Below, in pieces: positions 44,236-53,773 of a stretch of DNA of 64,000 nucleotides. The first letter of the stretch is position 1; each line of letters opens with the position of its first letter. The notes under the pieces are model-generated. The model searched no databases. It saw nothing but the letters and a program-made list of their open reading frames with translations, and was not told where the DNA came from. Source of the DNA: Konateibacter massiliensis. Its GTDB lineage: Bacteria > Bacillota > Clostridia > Lachnospirales > Lachnospiraceae. Position numbers and translations under genes: made by a program. The stretch covers positions 377,001 through 441,000 of the forward strand of contig NZ_LT860098.1 of NCBI RefSeq assembly GCF_900184995.1. The letters are read 5' to 3'.

Positions 44236-45840
44236 ATGCCAGTAAAGTATGTCTTTGTAACAGGCGGTGTTGTTTCAGGACTTGGTAAGGGAATTACTGC
44301 TGCTTCTTTAGGAAGACTTCTAAAAGCCCGGGGTTACAAAGTAACCATGCAGAAATTTGACCCTTACATCAATATCGATCCAGGTACTATGAATCCAATC
44401 CAGCACGGTGAAGTTTTCGTAACCGATGACGGCGCCGAAACCGACCTTGATTTAGGTCATTATGAGAGATTTATCGACGAAAGCCTGGATAAAAACTCAA
44501 ATGTAACAACTGGTAAAATCTACTGGTCTGTACTGTCGAAAGAGCGCCGCGGAGATTTCGGAGGAGGAACTGTTCAGGTTATTCCTCATATCACAAATGA
44601 AATCAAGAGCCGTTTCTACCGCAACTTTACAGATAAAGATACAAGAATTGCCATTATTGAGGTTGGCGGAACCGTAGGCGACATTGAAAGCCAGCCTTTC
44701 CTTGAGTCCATTCGCCAGTTCCAGCACGATGTAGGACGCGAAAATGCCATTTTAATCCACGTTACCCTCATTCCATACTTGAAAGCCTCCGGCGAGATGA
44801 AAACAAAGCCGACACAGGCTAGTGTAAAGGAACTGCAGGGAATGGGTATCCAGCCTGATATCATTGTCTGCCGCTCTGAGCAACCGCTTGACAGACAGTT
44901 AAAGGACAAGATTGCATTATTTTGCAACGTGCCAAGCAATCATGTTCTCCAGAACTTGGATGTGGATATTTTATATGAGGCTCCGCTTGCAATGGAAAGC
45001 GAGCAGCTTGCACAGGTTGCCTGTGAATGTCTGCATTTAGACTGTCCTGAACCGGATTTGACTGAATGGGAAAATATGATTACCGCATGGAAGAATCCAA
45101 AGCATGACGTTACCGTCGCTTTGGTTGGAAAATATATACAGCTTCACGATGCTTACATCAGCGTGGTCGAGGCATTAAAGCACGGCGGGGTTGCAAACAG
45201 CTCCACAGTTCAAATCAAATGGATTGATTCTGAACTTGTGACACCGGAAAATGCTTCTGAATTGTTTGCAGACGTAAGCGGCATTTTGGTGCCGGGCGGC
45301 TTCGGAGACAGAGGTATCGAAGGAAAAATAACTGCAATTCAGTATGCCCGTGAAAATAAGCTTCCTTTCCTTGGCCTGTGCCTTGGAATGCAGCTTTCTA
45401 TCGTGGAGTTTGCAAGACATGTCGTAGGTTATAACGATGCACACAGTGTTGAACTACAGCCTGATACTACCCACCCTGTTATCCACTTGATGCCGGATCA
45501 AAATGGTATCGAGGATATCGGGGGTACTTTGAGACTTGGCTCTTATCCTTGTATTTTGGACGAAAGTTCAAAGGCTTATGCTCTATACGGAGAAAAAACT
45601 ATTCACGAGAGACACAGACATCGTTATGAGGTAAACAATGATTACCGCAATGTTTTAATTGAAAAAGGAATGATGCTTTCAGGTTTATCACCGGATGAGA
45701 GAATTGTGGAGATGGTTGAGATTAAAGATCATCCTTGGTTCATCGGTACGCAGGCACATCCTGAATTAAAATCCAGACCAAACCGCCCACATCCGTTATT
45801 TAAAGGTTTTGTGGAAGCGGCACTGAATTATAAGCACTAA
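44236..45840 (+). CDS. pyrG: CTP synthase
   Basis: A 534-residue CTP synthase. The synthetase domain begins [23 protein letters not shown] (P-loop) and includes [18 protein letters not shown]-type and [13 protein letters not shown] segments. The glutaminase domain has the nucleophile Cys in FLGLCLGMQ and the His/Glu pair near the end in [10 protein letters not shown]. It converts UTP to CTP using glutamine. AGGAGG lies nine bases before the ATG. It is a single-gene unit divergent from ftsH. Confidence 0.97.
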   Translation: MPVKYVFVTGGVVSGLGKGITAASLGRLLKARGYKVTMQKFDPYINIDPGTMNPIQHGEVFVTDDGAETDLDLGHYERFIDESLDKNSNVTTGKIYWSVLSKERRGDFGGGTVQVIPHITNEIKSRFYRNFTDKDTRIAIIEVGGTVGDIESQPFLESIRQFQHDVGRENAILIHVTLIPYLKASGEMKTKPTQASVKELQGMGIQPDIIVCRSEQPLDRQLKDKIALFCNVPSNHVLQNLDVDILYEAPLAMESEQLAQVACECLHLDCPEPDLTEWENMITAWKNPKHDVTVALVGKYIQLHDAYISVVEALKHGGVANSSTVQIKWIDSELVTPENASELFADVSGILVPGGFGDRGIEGKITAIQYARENKLPFLGLCLGMQLSIVEFARHVVGYNDAHSVELQPDTTHPVIHLMPDQNGIEDIGGTLRLGSYPCILDESSKAYALYGEKTIHERHRHRYEVNNDYRNVLIEKGMMLSGLSPDERIVEMVEIKDHPWFIGTQAHPELKSRPNRPHPLFKGFVEAALNYKH

Positions 45841-45845
45841 ATAAT

Positions 45846-45868
45846 TTCCTCTTCGTGAGGTGCGCATA
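45846..45868. repeat. CGTGAGGTGCGCAT dispersed unit, copy 2
   Basis: TTCCTCTTCGTGAGGTGCGC followed by ATAA, five bases after the pyrG stop. It matches 41611-41632 at nearly every base. A TGAAGCTG/CAGCTTCA hairpin follows at 45876-45895. Confidence 0.65.
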
Positions 45869-45907
45869 AATAAGATGAAGCTGTAAACAGCTTCACTTGT
45901 CATGAAT

Positions 45908-45950
45908 AAAAAGGGAAGCCTAACTGATGTCAGGCTTCCCTTTTTGTTTT
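45908..45950. terminator. Bidirectional terminator between pyrG and the chemoreceptor gene
   Basis: AAAAAGGGAAGCCT and AGGCTTCCCTTTTT form a 14-bp perfect stem with a 10-base loop, with U-runs on both strands. Confidence 0.92.
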
Positions 45951-45951
45951 A

Positions 45952-47277
45952 TTATACATTTACAAAGCGTTTTGTCTCTCTGTTTAATTTATCAGAAGTA
46001 TCCTTCGTGTTGTTTACCTGTTCTACAATCGTGCTCATTGCCTGTACCAGACCGTTTGCATTTGTCGCAACATTCGTTACTCCCTGTGTACTTTCGTCTA
46101 TTGTAATCGAAATTCCGTTTAGGGCGCTGCTCACTGCCTGTACCGTCTCTTTCAGCTCACCCGAGCTGATTGCGAACTCATTGATAATGGAATTAAGATT
46201 TTCCGCATCACGCTTATATTCCTGTGTGGAACGCACGAAATCTTCATAATCGTTTAATACATTTACACTTACAAACTCTATCATAGATTCTGAATTGCTG
46301 ACAAGCTCTTCTACCGCCGAAATAACCATTGTACTGATTTCTTTAATGTTGTTTGCTGTATCTCTACTGTTATCTGCCAATACTCTTATCTCATCCGCTA
46401 CAACCGCAAAGCCTTTTCCTGCTTCGCCGGCTCTTGCCGCTTCAATAGAAGCATTCAATGCGAGAAGGTTGGTCTGACTGGAGATATCCAAAATCTGTCC
46501 TGTCAATTCATTAATCTTATCTACATTTTTACTGCTTTCCAACGCAACCTGTAATCCTGTATAGATTTCATTTACTTTCCTGTCGGTAAGCCCCTTGCTG
46601 TTCTCTGCGCTGTTGTTCATGGTCTCAGCACTTTCCTTAATGCCCTTTGCCATTGTGAACCCTTCCACCGCACGCTCATTCATCATCTCACAAGCTTCCA
46701 GTATATCCGCTGCATTTTCTGTAAGCTGTATAACCGTTGAGGTTACCTCCTCCATACTTGCAGACAATTCTTCCGAAGTGGAAGAAACATCATTTAAGTT
46801 GTTATCAGACTGAGAAATTTCACCTTCAATTTCCTGAATGGCATCATTGAGATGATGTGCCTCCGTTTTAATGGATTTTAAAACTCCCTGCATACATTCA
46901 AGCAAATTATTTACTCCGTTTGCAATCTGAGCAATCTCATCCTTAGAATTAACCTGTATTCTCTTTGTTAAATCGCCCTTGTTTTGGTTAATTTCATTAA
47001 TCACTTCTTCAAGCTGCCTATTTGCTGACTTTGCAGGTCTGACAATCGTAACCAGCGTCATCCCCATAATAGCTGCTGCTACCATAATGCTGAGTATCGT
47101 CATTGCAAGAATCAGTTTAAATCCCCACTCCAATGCACCTAATTGTGCACTTTGTTCCACTGCAAGTCCCGTTTTTACATAGGATATAATACTCAGCGAA
47201 AACACATTACTGATCAAACTAAATAGTACTAAAACAATTAGCATTCCACCAACCTTAAGACTTATCTTCTTGTTCAT
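45952..47277 (-). CDS. Methyl-accepting chemotaxis protein without large sensor domain
   Basis: A 441-residue receptor-like protein. Two membrane helices (residues about 10-33 and 52-77) enclose only about 20 outside residues, so there is no periplasmic ligand domain. A HAMP-like stretch follows (VRPAKSANRQLEEVINEINQ), then a long coiled coil and the signalling tip [20 protein letters not shown]. It should signal to CheA/CheW, perhaps sensing membrane state or a cytoplasmic cue. GGAGG precedes the ATG. It is flanked by galE upstream with a 66-base gap. Confidence 0.9.
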   Translation of the reverse strand: MNKKISLKVGGMLIVLVLFSLISNVFSLSIISYVKTGLAVEQSAQLGALEWGFKLILAMTILSIMVAAAIMGMTLVTIVRPAKSANRQLEEVINEINQNKGDLTKRIQVNSKDEIAQIANGVNNLLECMQGVLKSIKTEAHHLNDAIQEIEGEISQSDNNLNDVSSTSEELSASMEEVTSTVIQLTENAADILEACEMMNERAVEGFTMAKGIKESAETMNNSAENSKGLTDRKVNEIYTGLQVALESSKNVDKINELTGQILDISSQTNLLALNASIEAARAGEAGKGFAVVADEIRVLADNSRDTANNIKEISTMVISAVEELVSNSESMIEFVSVNVLNDYEDFVRSTQEYKRDAENLNSIINEFAISSGELKETVQAVSSALNGISITIDESTQGVTNVATNANGLVQAMSTIVEQVNNTKDTSDKLNRETKRFVNV

Positions 47278-47343
47278 ATTCTTCCTCCATATCTCCTCTG
47301 TTGTTCCTTCTTACCTTATCCCTTTTATCTTAGCCCTTATCTC

Positions 47344-48360
47344 TTATTTACCATAACCATTTGGATTATTTGACTGCCATCTCCATGAGTCTTCACACAT
47401 CTTTGCCATATCACGCTCTGCCGTCCAGCCAAGCTCCCGCTTTGCTTTCCCAGAATCAGCATAACATGTCGCAATATCACCTGGTCTTCTCGGCTTAATT
47501 TCGTATTTAATCTCCTTACCGCACGCTTTTCCAAAATTCTGAATAACATCCAGTACACTGTAACCATTTCCGGTTCCCAAATTGTAAATGAGTACACCGC
47601 CCTTTGTCTGTTCTAGCTTTTCGATTGCCTTTACATGCCCCAATGCCAAGTCAACTACATGGATATAATCACGCACTCCTGTGCCGTCCGGTGTATCATA
47701 GTCATTGCCAAATACTCCGACACATTCCAGCTTGCCAACTGCAACCTGTGCAATATACGGAACAAGATTATTCGGTATTCCCTCCGGATCTTCCCCGATC
47801 AAACCGCTCTCATGCGCTCCGATTGGATTAAAGTAACGAAGAAGTATCACGTTCCACTCCGGATCTGATACCACAAAATCCTGCAATATCTCTTCCAGCA
47901 TAAGCTTTGTTCTTCCGTATGGATTGGTAACGGATAACGGAAAATCTTCTTTAATCGGAACCGTCTTCGGTGAACCATACACTGTCGCAGAGGAACTAAA
48001 TACAATATTTTTTACATTGTGGTTTCTCATAACATCACAGAGAACTAAGGTTCCGGTTACGTTATTATAGTAATATTCCAACGGCTTGCTCACCGATTCA
48101 CCCACTGCCTTCAAACCGGCAAAATGAATAACTGATTCAATTTTTTCTTGTTGAAATATTTTATCAACTGCCTCCCTGTCCAATAAATCATTTTTGTAAA
48201 ACTTAATCTTTTTCCCAGTAATTTTTTCTACCCTTTTGATTGCCTCTTCACTGGAGTTACAAAGATTGTCTACTACTACCACCTCATATCCTGCATTCAG
48301 CAGTTCAACGCAGGTATGACTTCCAATGTAGCCCGCACCGCCTGTCACTAAAATAGCCAT
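47344..48360 (-). CDS. galE: UDP-glucose 4-epimerase
   Basis: A 338-residue extended SDR. NAD-binding [10 protein letters not shown] at residues 6-15, SSSATVYG near 123-130 with catalytic Ser/Thr, YGRTK near 148-152 with Tyr and Lys, and NPIGAHESG near 177. It interconverts UDP-glucose and UDP-galactose, supplying UDP-Gal for surface glycans or galactose use. No galK or galT is nearby. I chose the ATG at 48360 with GAGGAG upstream; the frame to 48381 overlaps that site. Confidence 0.95.
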   Translation of the reverse strand: MAILVTGGAGYIGSHTCVELLNAGYEVVVVDNLCNSSEEAIKRVEKITGKKIKFYKNDLLDREAVDKIFQQEKIESVIHFAGLKAVGESVSKPLEYYYNNVTGTLVLCDVMRNHNVKNIVFSSSATVYGSPKTVPIKEDFPLSVTNPYGRTKLMLEEILQDFVVSDPEWNVILLRYFNPIGAHESGLIGEDPEGIPNNLVPYIAQVAVGKLECVGVFGNDYDTPDGTGVRDYIHVVDLALGHVKAIEKLEQTKGGVLIYNLGTGNGYSVLDVIQNFGKACGKEIKYEIKPRRPGDIATCYADSGKAKRELGWTAERDMAKMCEDSWRWQSNNPNGYGK

Positions 48361-48441
48361 AAAATCTCCTCTCAAGTGCATTAAAACACATAATTTATAT
48401 TCTTTTTATAATAACACCAAATTCGACATAATGCAATGGAA

Positions 48442-51138
48442 CTACCTCACTTTTACTGTTACTATTTTACTATATCCGCCATATATTTTTTTACCGGATA
48501 CGGTCTTATATGCTCTTATTTTGAAGTAATACTTGGTGTTCTTTTTTAGGCTCTTCTGTGTGTACGTTACGGTTTTTGCTGATTTCACCGTCTTCTTCAG
48601 CGTGTAACCCGAAGATTTTTTTGTTGACATATAAATTTCATAACCGCTTGCTCCATCCACCTTCGTCCATGAAAGCTTTGCCTTCTTACTCTGAGCAGTT
48701 CCGGTCAGCGTCGTTGTCTTTGGCTTTGTGGCAGTTGTCAGAACCGAGGAGTAGGTTCCATAGGTGTATTTGCTGCCTGATTTTTTATATGCCCTAACCT
48801 TATACTTATAACTCGTTCCTGCTTCTCTGGACTTATCCGTGTAAGTATTCTTGGACGCTTTTTTATTTGTCGCTATCTTTTCATATTTCTTCGTGCTTGT
48901 ATTGTAACGGTATATCTCGTAGCCGGTCACACCGCCTTGCTTCGTCCAATTGAGTTTCACTGAAGTTGTTGTCTGCGTGGCAGTCAAATTCGAAACCTTA
49001 CCTATTTTACCGGTCACCGTGCAAGTCGCCGTCTTTCCGTTTGATGTCTTTGCCGTAATTACCGCCGTTCCAATTCCGGTTCCTGTAACGGTCCCGTTGG
49101 CATCGACAGTGGCTACGTTTTGGTTGGAAGTAGACCAACTGATTTTGGAGCTTAAAATTGCTACCGGCGCCGTCGTTGCGGTAAGACTTGCTGTCTCACC
49201 GGCTTTCAAGGTCAGTGATGTCTTGCTTAGAGAAACGCTTGTCGGCGGTGTCAATGTCGTATTAGTCGTAAACGCCTTAATTCGTGCCGTTTCTCCGTAA
49301 GGGCTTAAGTCTGTCCACTTGGAGCTAGAGGTTATTTTTGTAAAACTCTGTCCCGCACTTGTGGCATTTGTAAAATTAATCCAATCTCCGTTTTGATAAG
49401 TGCTGTCGCTAAAAAAATATACTCCGCTTGAAGTGCTCTTAGAAAGACTGATAACAACGGAAAATTTCGTTCCCTCAGCCACTTCAACAGCCTTGTCCAG
49501 ATTCACCGTGTAATACCCCACATAGGAGGTCTTTCCTGTCTTTGGAGAAGAAAGCATTGCGGTTCCACTTGTCGGGTCACTGCTATCCTTTACATTGGCA
49601 TATATCTGAATGCTGTAATCCACATTGACATCATAGAGAGCAAAGGATACTGCATTAATAAGTTCAGCACCACCTGCCGCATTGCCTTTTGCAGTAAAGG
49701 TGTTCGCAATGCTTCCGCCATTATATACAGCGTTATAGCCTACTCCGCTGGAGCCGTCATATTGATAGTTGTGGTCGTAATTGTCTGCCGTTTCAAAATC
49801 AAATACAAAACCAATACCGCTTTTCATTGATATATCTTCATAAGATATCCAGAAATATCCGGCATCACCAAAGCTGGTTCCCCAGCTGTTTTTAATCAGC
49901 CATGCACCATTACTGGAAGGTCTTGCACCCGAATTAAATTTTTCCTTACTAAAGCTGTCATCCCACCCTACAATAAGGATGGCGTGATTTGAGCTTGTAT
50001 ATTTATTATTATAATAAGCATAATTTGCTGCATTGTAATAAGTGGATGAACCATTCGTCGTTTGATCACTGTAATAAGATGCTGAAACCGCACCATATTG
50101 TGAGATAAGTGTTTTTACTGCTGTCGTATCCGTCATACTTACCCAGTAGGCATTCTGCATATGGTAAGCATCGTCATATGCCAGACTAGCGGGCGGAGAA
50201 TAACTTAGACTCGCACTTGCGGTCGGAGCCTTGGCCTCATCTGCTGCACCAATCCAGTTTGCCAGTGCAAATGTAGTAAACACACCGTTTCCACCCACAT
50301 CAAGATAATTATCAATCAGATTCTCTGTCTTATCCCCTGCGGTATTGCCAAGGGGATCTGTCACTGTATGATAGAAGAAATAAGATAGCTGCAATTCAGA
50401 TAAATCAATGCTGCTATTTGCAATTCCCTTTTTCAGCAGACTGCTCTCCGCCATTCCGATAGCAGAATAAGCCCAGCAATTTCCCCAGTTTCCTTGATTC
50501 TTCACCGCAGTAACATACCCTTTTGTTCTGGAATCGTAGCTAGATGCCAAAGTTGCCATCGTTCTTGAGAAATAGGTGCCATCATCGATAGAGGGAATAT
50601 CCAGCTCCGTGACTTCCCGATATCCCATTGTTCTATCCTGTATCTCTTCTTCTGCTTCAGTCTCTTCTTTTGTCTCTTCACTCTCGGAAACCTTATCCTC
50701 GTCAGTTCCTTCTGTATCAGTCACTTCGGCACCGTCTTCTGTTATGGTATTATCAGTTCCCTCACCATCTGTCACAGTTGTGTCAGTTCCTGTTTCGGTA
50801 TCGGTTGTATCGGTATCGCCCATGCCTGTTGTATCCGTATCAGTATCCGTTGCACCGGTATCTTCAGTGCCGGTATCCGTGCTTTCACCATCGGTTGCAT
50901 CCTCTGCCTGCGTGCCGTCCGTCACTTCGCTTGTATCTGTGCTCCCCGAATTGTCTGTGGCGCCTTCTGTTGCTGTACTGCCGTCGGTCGTATCAGTACC
51001 TGCTTCTGTTGTGGTGCTGCTTACAATCTGTGCCGTAGTTATATCTACATTTGCAAATGCCTCTGCCGGAAATGCACTTAGTGTCACACTGACAGCTAAG
51101 GCAATCGCCCCTATTTTTGCTAGCATCTTCTTTTTCAA
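48442..51138 (-). CDS. Secreted papain-family (C1) cysteine protease with Thr/Asp-rich linker, Big2 and FN3 domains
   Basis: An 898-residue exported protein. In order: signal peptide (1-30), a very acidic Thr/Asp/Glu/Gly repeat region (about 40-168), a short YREVTELDIPSID motif (173-185), and a C1 peptidase with Cys221 in NWGNCWAYS, His385 in SNHAILIVGW and Asn417 in LIKNSWG. A lectin-like beta domain follows (about 450-635), a bacterial Ig-like Big2 domain (about 640-715) and two FN3-like repeats to the end. No LPXTG or membrane tail is seen, so it is secreted or held non-covalently. The start is TTG with AGGGG upstream, inside the end of the preceding lipoprotein gene. Substrate unknown. 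Confidence 0.86.
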   Translation of the reverse strand: MKKKMLAKIGAIALAVSVTLSAFPAEAFANVDITTAQIVSSTTTEAGTDTTDGSTATEGATDNSGSTDTSEVTDGTQAEDATDGESTDTGTEDTGATDTDTDTTGMGDTDTTDTETGTDTTVTDGEGTDNTITEDGAEVTDTEGTDEDKVSESEETKEETEAEEEIQDRTMGYREVTELDIPSIDDGTYFSRTMATLASSYDSRTKGYVTAVKNQGNWGNCWAYSAIGMAESSLLKKGIANSSIDLSELQLSYFFYHTVTDPLGNTAGDKTENLIDNYLDVGGNGVFTTFALANWIGAADEAKAPTASASLSYSPPASLAYDDAYHMQNAYWVSMTDTTAVKTLISQYGAVSASYYSDQTTNGSSTYYNAANYAYYNNKYTSSNHAILIVGWDDSFSKEKFNSGARPSSNGAWLIKNSWGTSFGDAGYFWISYEDISMKSGIGFVFDFETADNYDHNYQYDGSSGVGYNAVYNGGSIANTFTAKGNAAGGAELINAVSFALYDVNVDYSIQIYANVKDSSDPTSGTAMLSSPKTGKTSYVGYYTVNLDKAVEVAEGTKFSVVISLSKSTSSGVYFFSDSTYQNGDWINFTNATSAGQSFTKITSSSKWTDLSPYGETARIKAFTTNTTLTPPTSVSLSKTSLTLKAGETASLTATTAPVAILSSKISWSTSNQNVATVDANGTVTGTGIGTAVITAKTSNGKTATCTVTGKIGKVSNLTATQTTTSVKLNWTKQGGVTGYEIYRYNTSTKKYEKIATNKKASKNTYTDKSREAGTSYKYKVRAYKKSGSKYTYGTYSSVLTTATKPKTTTLTGTAQSKKAKLSWTKVDGASGYEIYMSTKKSSGYTLKKTVKSAKTVTYTQKSLKKNTKYYFKIRAYKTVSGKKIYGGYSKIVTVKVR

Positions 51139-51140
51139 TG

Positions 51141-51458
51141 TTATTCCCCTTCCTCATCCTCATTGATACTTGGTACTTTTATGTCAACATCACGATAAGT
51201 ATTCTTATGCTCTTCCTCCGTGCCATCCTTATCTGAATCCTCTTTTGTATCGCTCTCGCCCGTGCTATCGGTTTCATCCTCTGTTTTTGTGTCGTTTGAC
51301 TCAGATACCTCGCTGTCCGACGAACCGGTATTTTCCTTGCTTGATTCGCTTTGCGAATCGGTGGTATTTACTGTGCTTTCGTCCGCTTCTTTGCTTTTAC
51401 AGCCCACCGCGGCTATTACGATAAGAAATACCAGTACAAATATCAATCTCTTATTCAT
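51141..51458 (-). CDS. Small acidic lipoprotein paired with the C1 protease
   Basis: A 105-residue protein with a signal peptide and lipobox AAVGC (Cys20). Nearly all the rest is Ser/Thr/Glu/Asp low complexity. It ends YRDVDIKVPSINEDEEGE, which matches the YREVTELDIPSIDDG segment just before the catalytic domain of the protease encoded two bases downstream. The linkers are also alike. The two genes are translationally linked: the protease ribosome site lies in this gene's last codons. It may be a partial duplication kept as a membrane-bound mimic of the protease's propeptide region. Function unknown. Confidence 0.75.
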   Translation of the reverse strand: MNKRLIFVLVFLIVIAAVGCKSKEADESTVNTTDSQSESSKENTGSSDSEVSESNDTKTEDETDSTGESDTKEDSDKDGTEEEHKNTYRDVDIKVPSINEDEEGE

Positions 51459-51552
51459 ATCTTTCTCCTCTTTTTAATTGGATAAAACTACCTGCTCCTA
51501 TAATCATACCTTATACCTTTTTTAGTTTCAATATCTTTGTGAAATTTTTGCG

Positions 51553-51570
51553 TTTCCGCGAGGTGTGTAT
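51553..51570. repeat. CGTGAGGTGCGCAT dispersed unit, degraded copy 3
   Basis: TTTCCGCGAGGTGTGTAT resembles the units at 41611 and 45846 with several changes. It lies just before the SGNH gene terminator. Confidence 0.4.
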
Positions 51571-51598
51571 AAAAAAAGCATCCTAGTGTTCGGATGCT
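51571..51598 (-). terminator. Terminator of the SGNH hydrolase gene
   Basis: AGCATCC and GGATGCT pair around an 8-base loop, and on the minus strand TTTTTT follows. It lies 37 bases after the stop codon. Confidence 0.82.
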
Positions 51599-51634
51599 AT
51601 TTCTTACATTCATTTTTATATTCAAATTTTCTTT

Positions 51635-52843
51635 TTACCAATCCTTCACAGTTCCGCAAATCGTACTATATATCGTATCCGCAATCTGTTTATAGCCTGC
51701 TGCCCCCGGATGAATTCCGTTGTCAGGCACCTCTACTGTAGAGGAAGCATAAGGGCTTTCTGTCTCGGTGCTTGTGTTAAAATCATTGGCGCTGTCAACC
51801 GTGAGTGCCGCAGGAACCAGATATACCTTATCGTAAACTGCAAGCTTGTCCGCCAGATAGACCATCAAATTATATACCTTCTTGTCCTCCTCGTACTTAT
51901 ATCTGCCGGGAAGAAGCGCAGTACTGTGGCTGCTTTGCCACGAACCGATACCGTCCTGGTTGGAGGCATAAATTGTATTGACCATATAAATGGGAATATC
52001 AGGGTCCGCCTCCCTTATCAAATCAATGATTTTAATAATTTTGCCGCCGTTTTCCTGCGGGTCTACATCAATTTCATTTGTTCCGAGAAAAATCTCGATT
52101 ACATCAGGATCACAACCCGTCGTTGCCTTATAATAATTCCAGTCAAATTCACCTGTCTCGATATTATAAAATGGCTGCAAAGGGTTGCCGCTCTCATATT
52201 GATAATAGGTTTCATTCAGGTAATCATCTGCGGAAAAACCTAATCTTGCCTCACTTTTATAGCCGTCAATGTCTTTTGTTCCAACAAACTCAATATTTCC
52301 CTGTGCCAGCTCTGCCAAATGCAGATATGTGTTAGCGTCAGAGGATAAACTGTCGCCGATTGTCAAAATAGAAATCTTTCCCGAAAGGCTGTTGCCCACA
52401 AGGGACAGTACTGTACTTTTCGAAGCTACCAGCTCCATCTTATTATCATAGACGCAAAACTCCAGGGGATATTCCCCTGTCAATTCCTCCGTTGCCGTAA
52501 CGGAAAATTTGCGTTCCATATTTCTCCCGATATCACATACCCATGTCACGTTGTAATCGTCAATCTGCTCTCCCAACGAAGTAATCTGGCTGTTATACAG
52601 CTCTGTCGTAATACCGTTCGCAACATAGATAACCTCCGGAAGATAAATCTCAACCTCATCCTGAATGGAAGCAATCTTTGTGGTTGTTTCCTCATAATTG
52701 CTGTTTATCTGCGTCTGCATCGCCGCGAGCGACTTATTTAACTGTCCTATTTTATAAAACTCATAGGTGGATAATCCAATCAAAACTACGATTAATATAG
52801 CTAAAATAATTCTTTCTAAAATACGTTTCTCTATTTTCTTCAT
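51635..52843 (-). CDS. Membrane-anchored SGNH/GDSL hydrolase
   Basis: A 402-residue protein with an N-terminal membrane anchor (about 12-30), a coiled stretch (to about 75), a beta domain (about 80-150), then an SGNH hydrolase. It has Ser in ILTIGDSLSSD near residue 161, Gly in LGFSADDY, Asn in FLGTNEID near 250 and Asp/His in NGIHPGAAGYKQ near 380. Such enzymes remove acetyl or other acyl groups from glycans at the cell surface. It is a single-gene unit. The ribosome site AAGGAG is further from the ATG than usual (about 14 bases), so translation may be weak. Confidence 0.85.
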   Translation of the reverse strand: MKKIEKRILERIILAILIVVLIGLSTYEFYKIGQLNKSLAAMQTQINSNYEETTTKIASIQDEVEIYLPEVIYVANGITTELYNSQITSLGEQIDDYNVTWVCDIGRNMERKFSVTATEELTGEYPLEFCVYDNKMELVASKSTVLSLVGNSLSGKISILTIGDSLSSDANTYLHLAELAQGNIEFVGTKDIDGYKSEARLGFSADDYLNETYYQYESGNPLQPFYNIETGEFDWNYYKATTGCDPDVIEIFLGTNEIDVDPQENGGKIIKIIDLIREADPDIPIYMVNTIYASNQDGIGSWQSSHSTALLPGRYKYEEDKKVYNLMVYLADKLAVYDKVYLVPAALTVDSANDFNTSTETESPYASSTVEVPDNGIHPGAAGYKQIADTIYSTICGTVKDW

Positions 52844-52943
52844 ACCGTAAATAACGACTCCTTAATTATAAAATGCTATTACAGTATAGCTTACTATTTT
52901 ATTTTTTTCAATCTGTTTAAAATGAAAAATAAGTGTTTCATGA

Positions 52944-52972
52944 TTGTAAATCACATTTAGGTATTGTAGTAT
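52944..52972 (+). promoter_or_regulatory. Predicted sigma-A promoter of the agr A-C genes
   Basis: TTGTAA and TAGTAT are separated by 17 bases, 76 bases before the agrA-like ATG. An inverted repeat (ATATTTGCAT...ATGTAAATAT) lies at about 52988-53014 between promoter and gene. Confidence 0.5.
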
Positions 52973-53047
52973 TAAATTGGGGGAAAATATTTGCATTTTA
53001 TTTTATGTAAATATTGTTAGGAGTATAAAAACAAGGAGGGTAAAGAT

Positions 53048-53773
53048 ATGTTAAAAATAGCTATTTGTGACGACGAAAAACAATTCAGAGAGAGCATAAA
53101 GGAGTATGTGTTACAATATACCAAGAAAATGCTCATAGATTGTGAAATTGATACATATTCCTCGGGAAAAGATTTTATAGCTACCGGAATTGAGATGATT
53201 AAATATAAAATAGTATTCCTCGATATAAACATGAGTGAGATTGATGGAATTACTACAGCAAAGGTAATCAGAAAATATAGTGAAGAAGTATTTATTGTTT
53301 TTGTAACAGCATATATCGATTATACACTGGAAGGTTATAAAGTAGAGGCTATTCGCTATATTTTGAAAGACAATGATAATTTTGAACATTCGATAAAAGA
53401 ATGTCTTAATACTATTTTCAAAAAAATTAATTACCAAATCACAAAAGAACGATTTGAATTTAACGAAGGGGTAAAAGTTTTAAATGTAGATAGAATTTTA
53501 TATGTAGAGAGCAGCTTACATAAGTTAGATTTTCACATCATGGAACAAGATCTAAAAATTTATTCCATGTATGATAGATTAGATAATATTGAAAGTAAAT
53601 TAGCAAAATATGATTTTATAAGAATTCATCAAAGTTATCTCGTAAATTTGAAATATATTAAATGTGTGCATAAATTCAAGGTATTATTAAGTAATAATAT
53701 AGAATTGGTAATACCTAAAGCTCGTTACCGCCAAGTCAAGGAAGTATTTGTTGCTTATAAAGGGGAAATGTAG
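53048..53773 (+). CDS. AgrA-like LytTR response regulator
   Basis: A 241-residue response regulator. The receiver domain has the acidic pocket Asp8/Asp9, phospho-acceptor Asp59 in VFLDINMSEIDG, and Thr in FVTAY near 97. Residues about 140-238 form a LytTR DNA-binding domain (RILYVESSLHKLDFH, then FIRIHQSYLVNLKYIK). It should be phosphorylated by the histidine kinase encoded immediately downstream and bind paired direct repeats such as those at 55144. AAGGAGGG precedes the ATG. The gene and its neighbours are more AT-rich than the flanking DNA. Confidence 0.92.
   Translation: MLKIAICDDEKQFRESIKEYVLQYTKKMLIDCEIDTYSSGKDFIATGIEMIKYKIVFLDINMSEIDGITTAKVIRKYSEEVFIVFVTAYIDYTLEGYKVEAIRYILKDNDNFEHSIKECLNTIFKKINYQITKERFEFNEGVKVLNVDRILYVESSLHKLDFHIMEQDLKIYSMYDRLDNIESKLAKYDFIRIHQSYLVNLKYIKCVHKFKVLLSNNIELVIPKARYRQVKEVFVAYKGEM

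Noticed and set aside
50690-51010. Repeat-rich stretch that could look like a CRISPR or tandem array
   Set aside because: The units are short, irregular and in frame with the Thr/Asp/Glu linker codons; there are no fixed repeats with unique spacers.
50576-51166. 196-codon Ser/Val-rich frame on the plus strand
   Set aside because: It is the complement of the Thr/Asp-rich linker of the protease; the repeats make a long open frame by chance.
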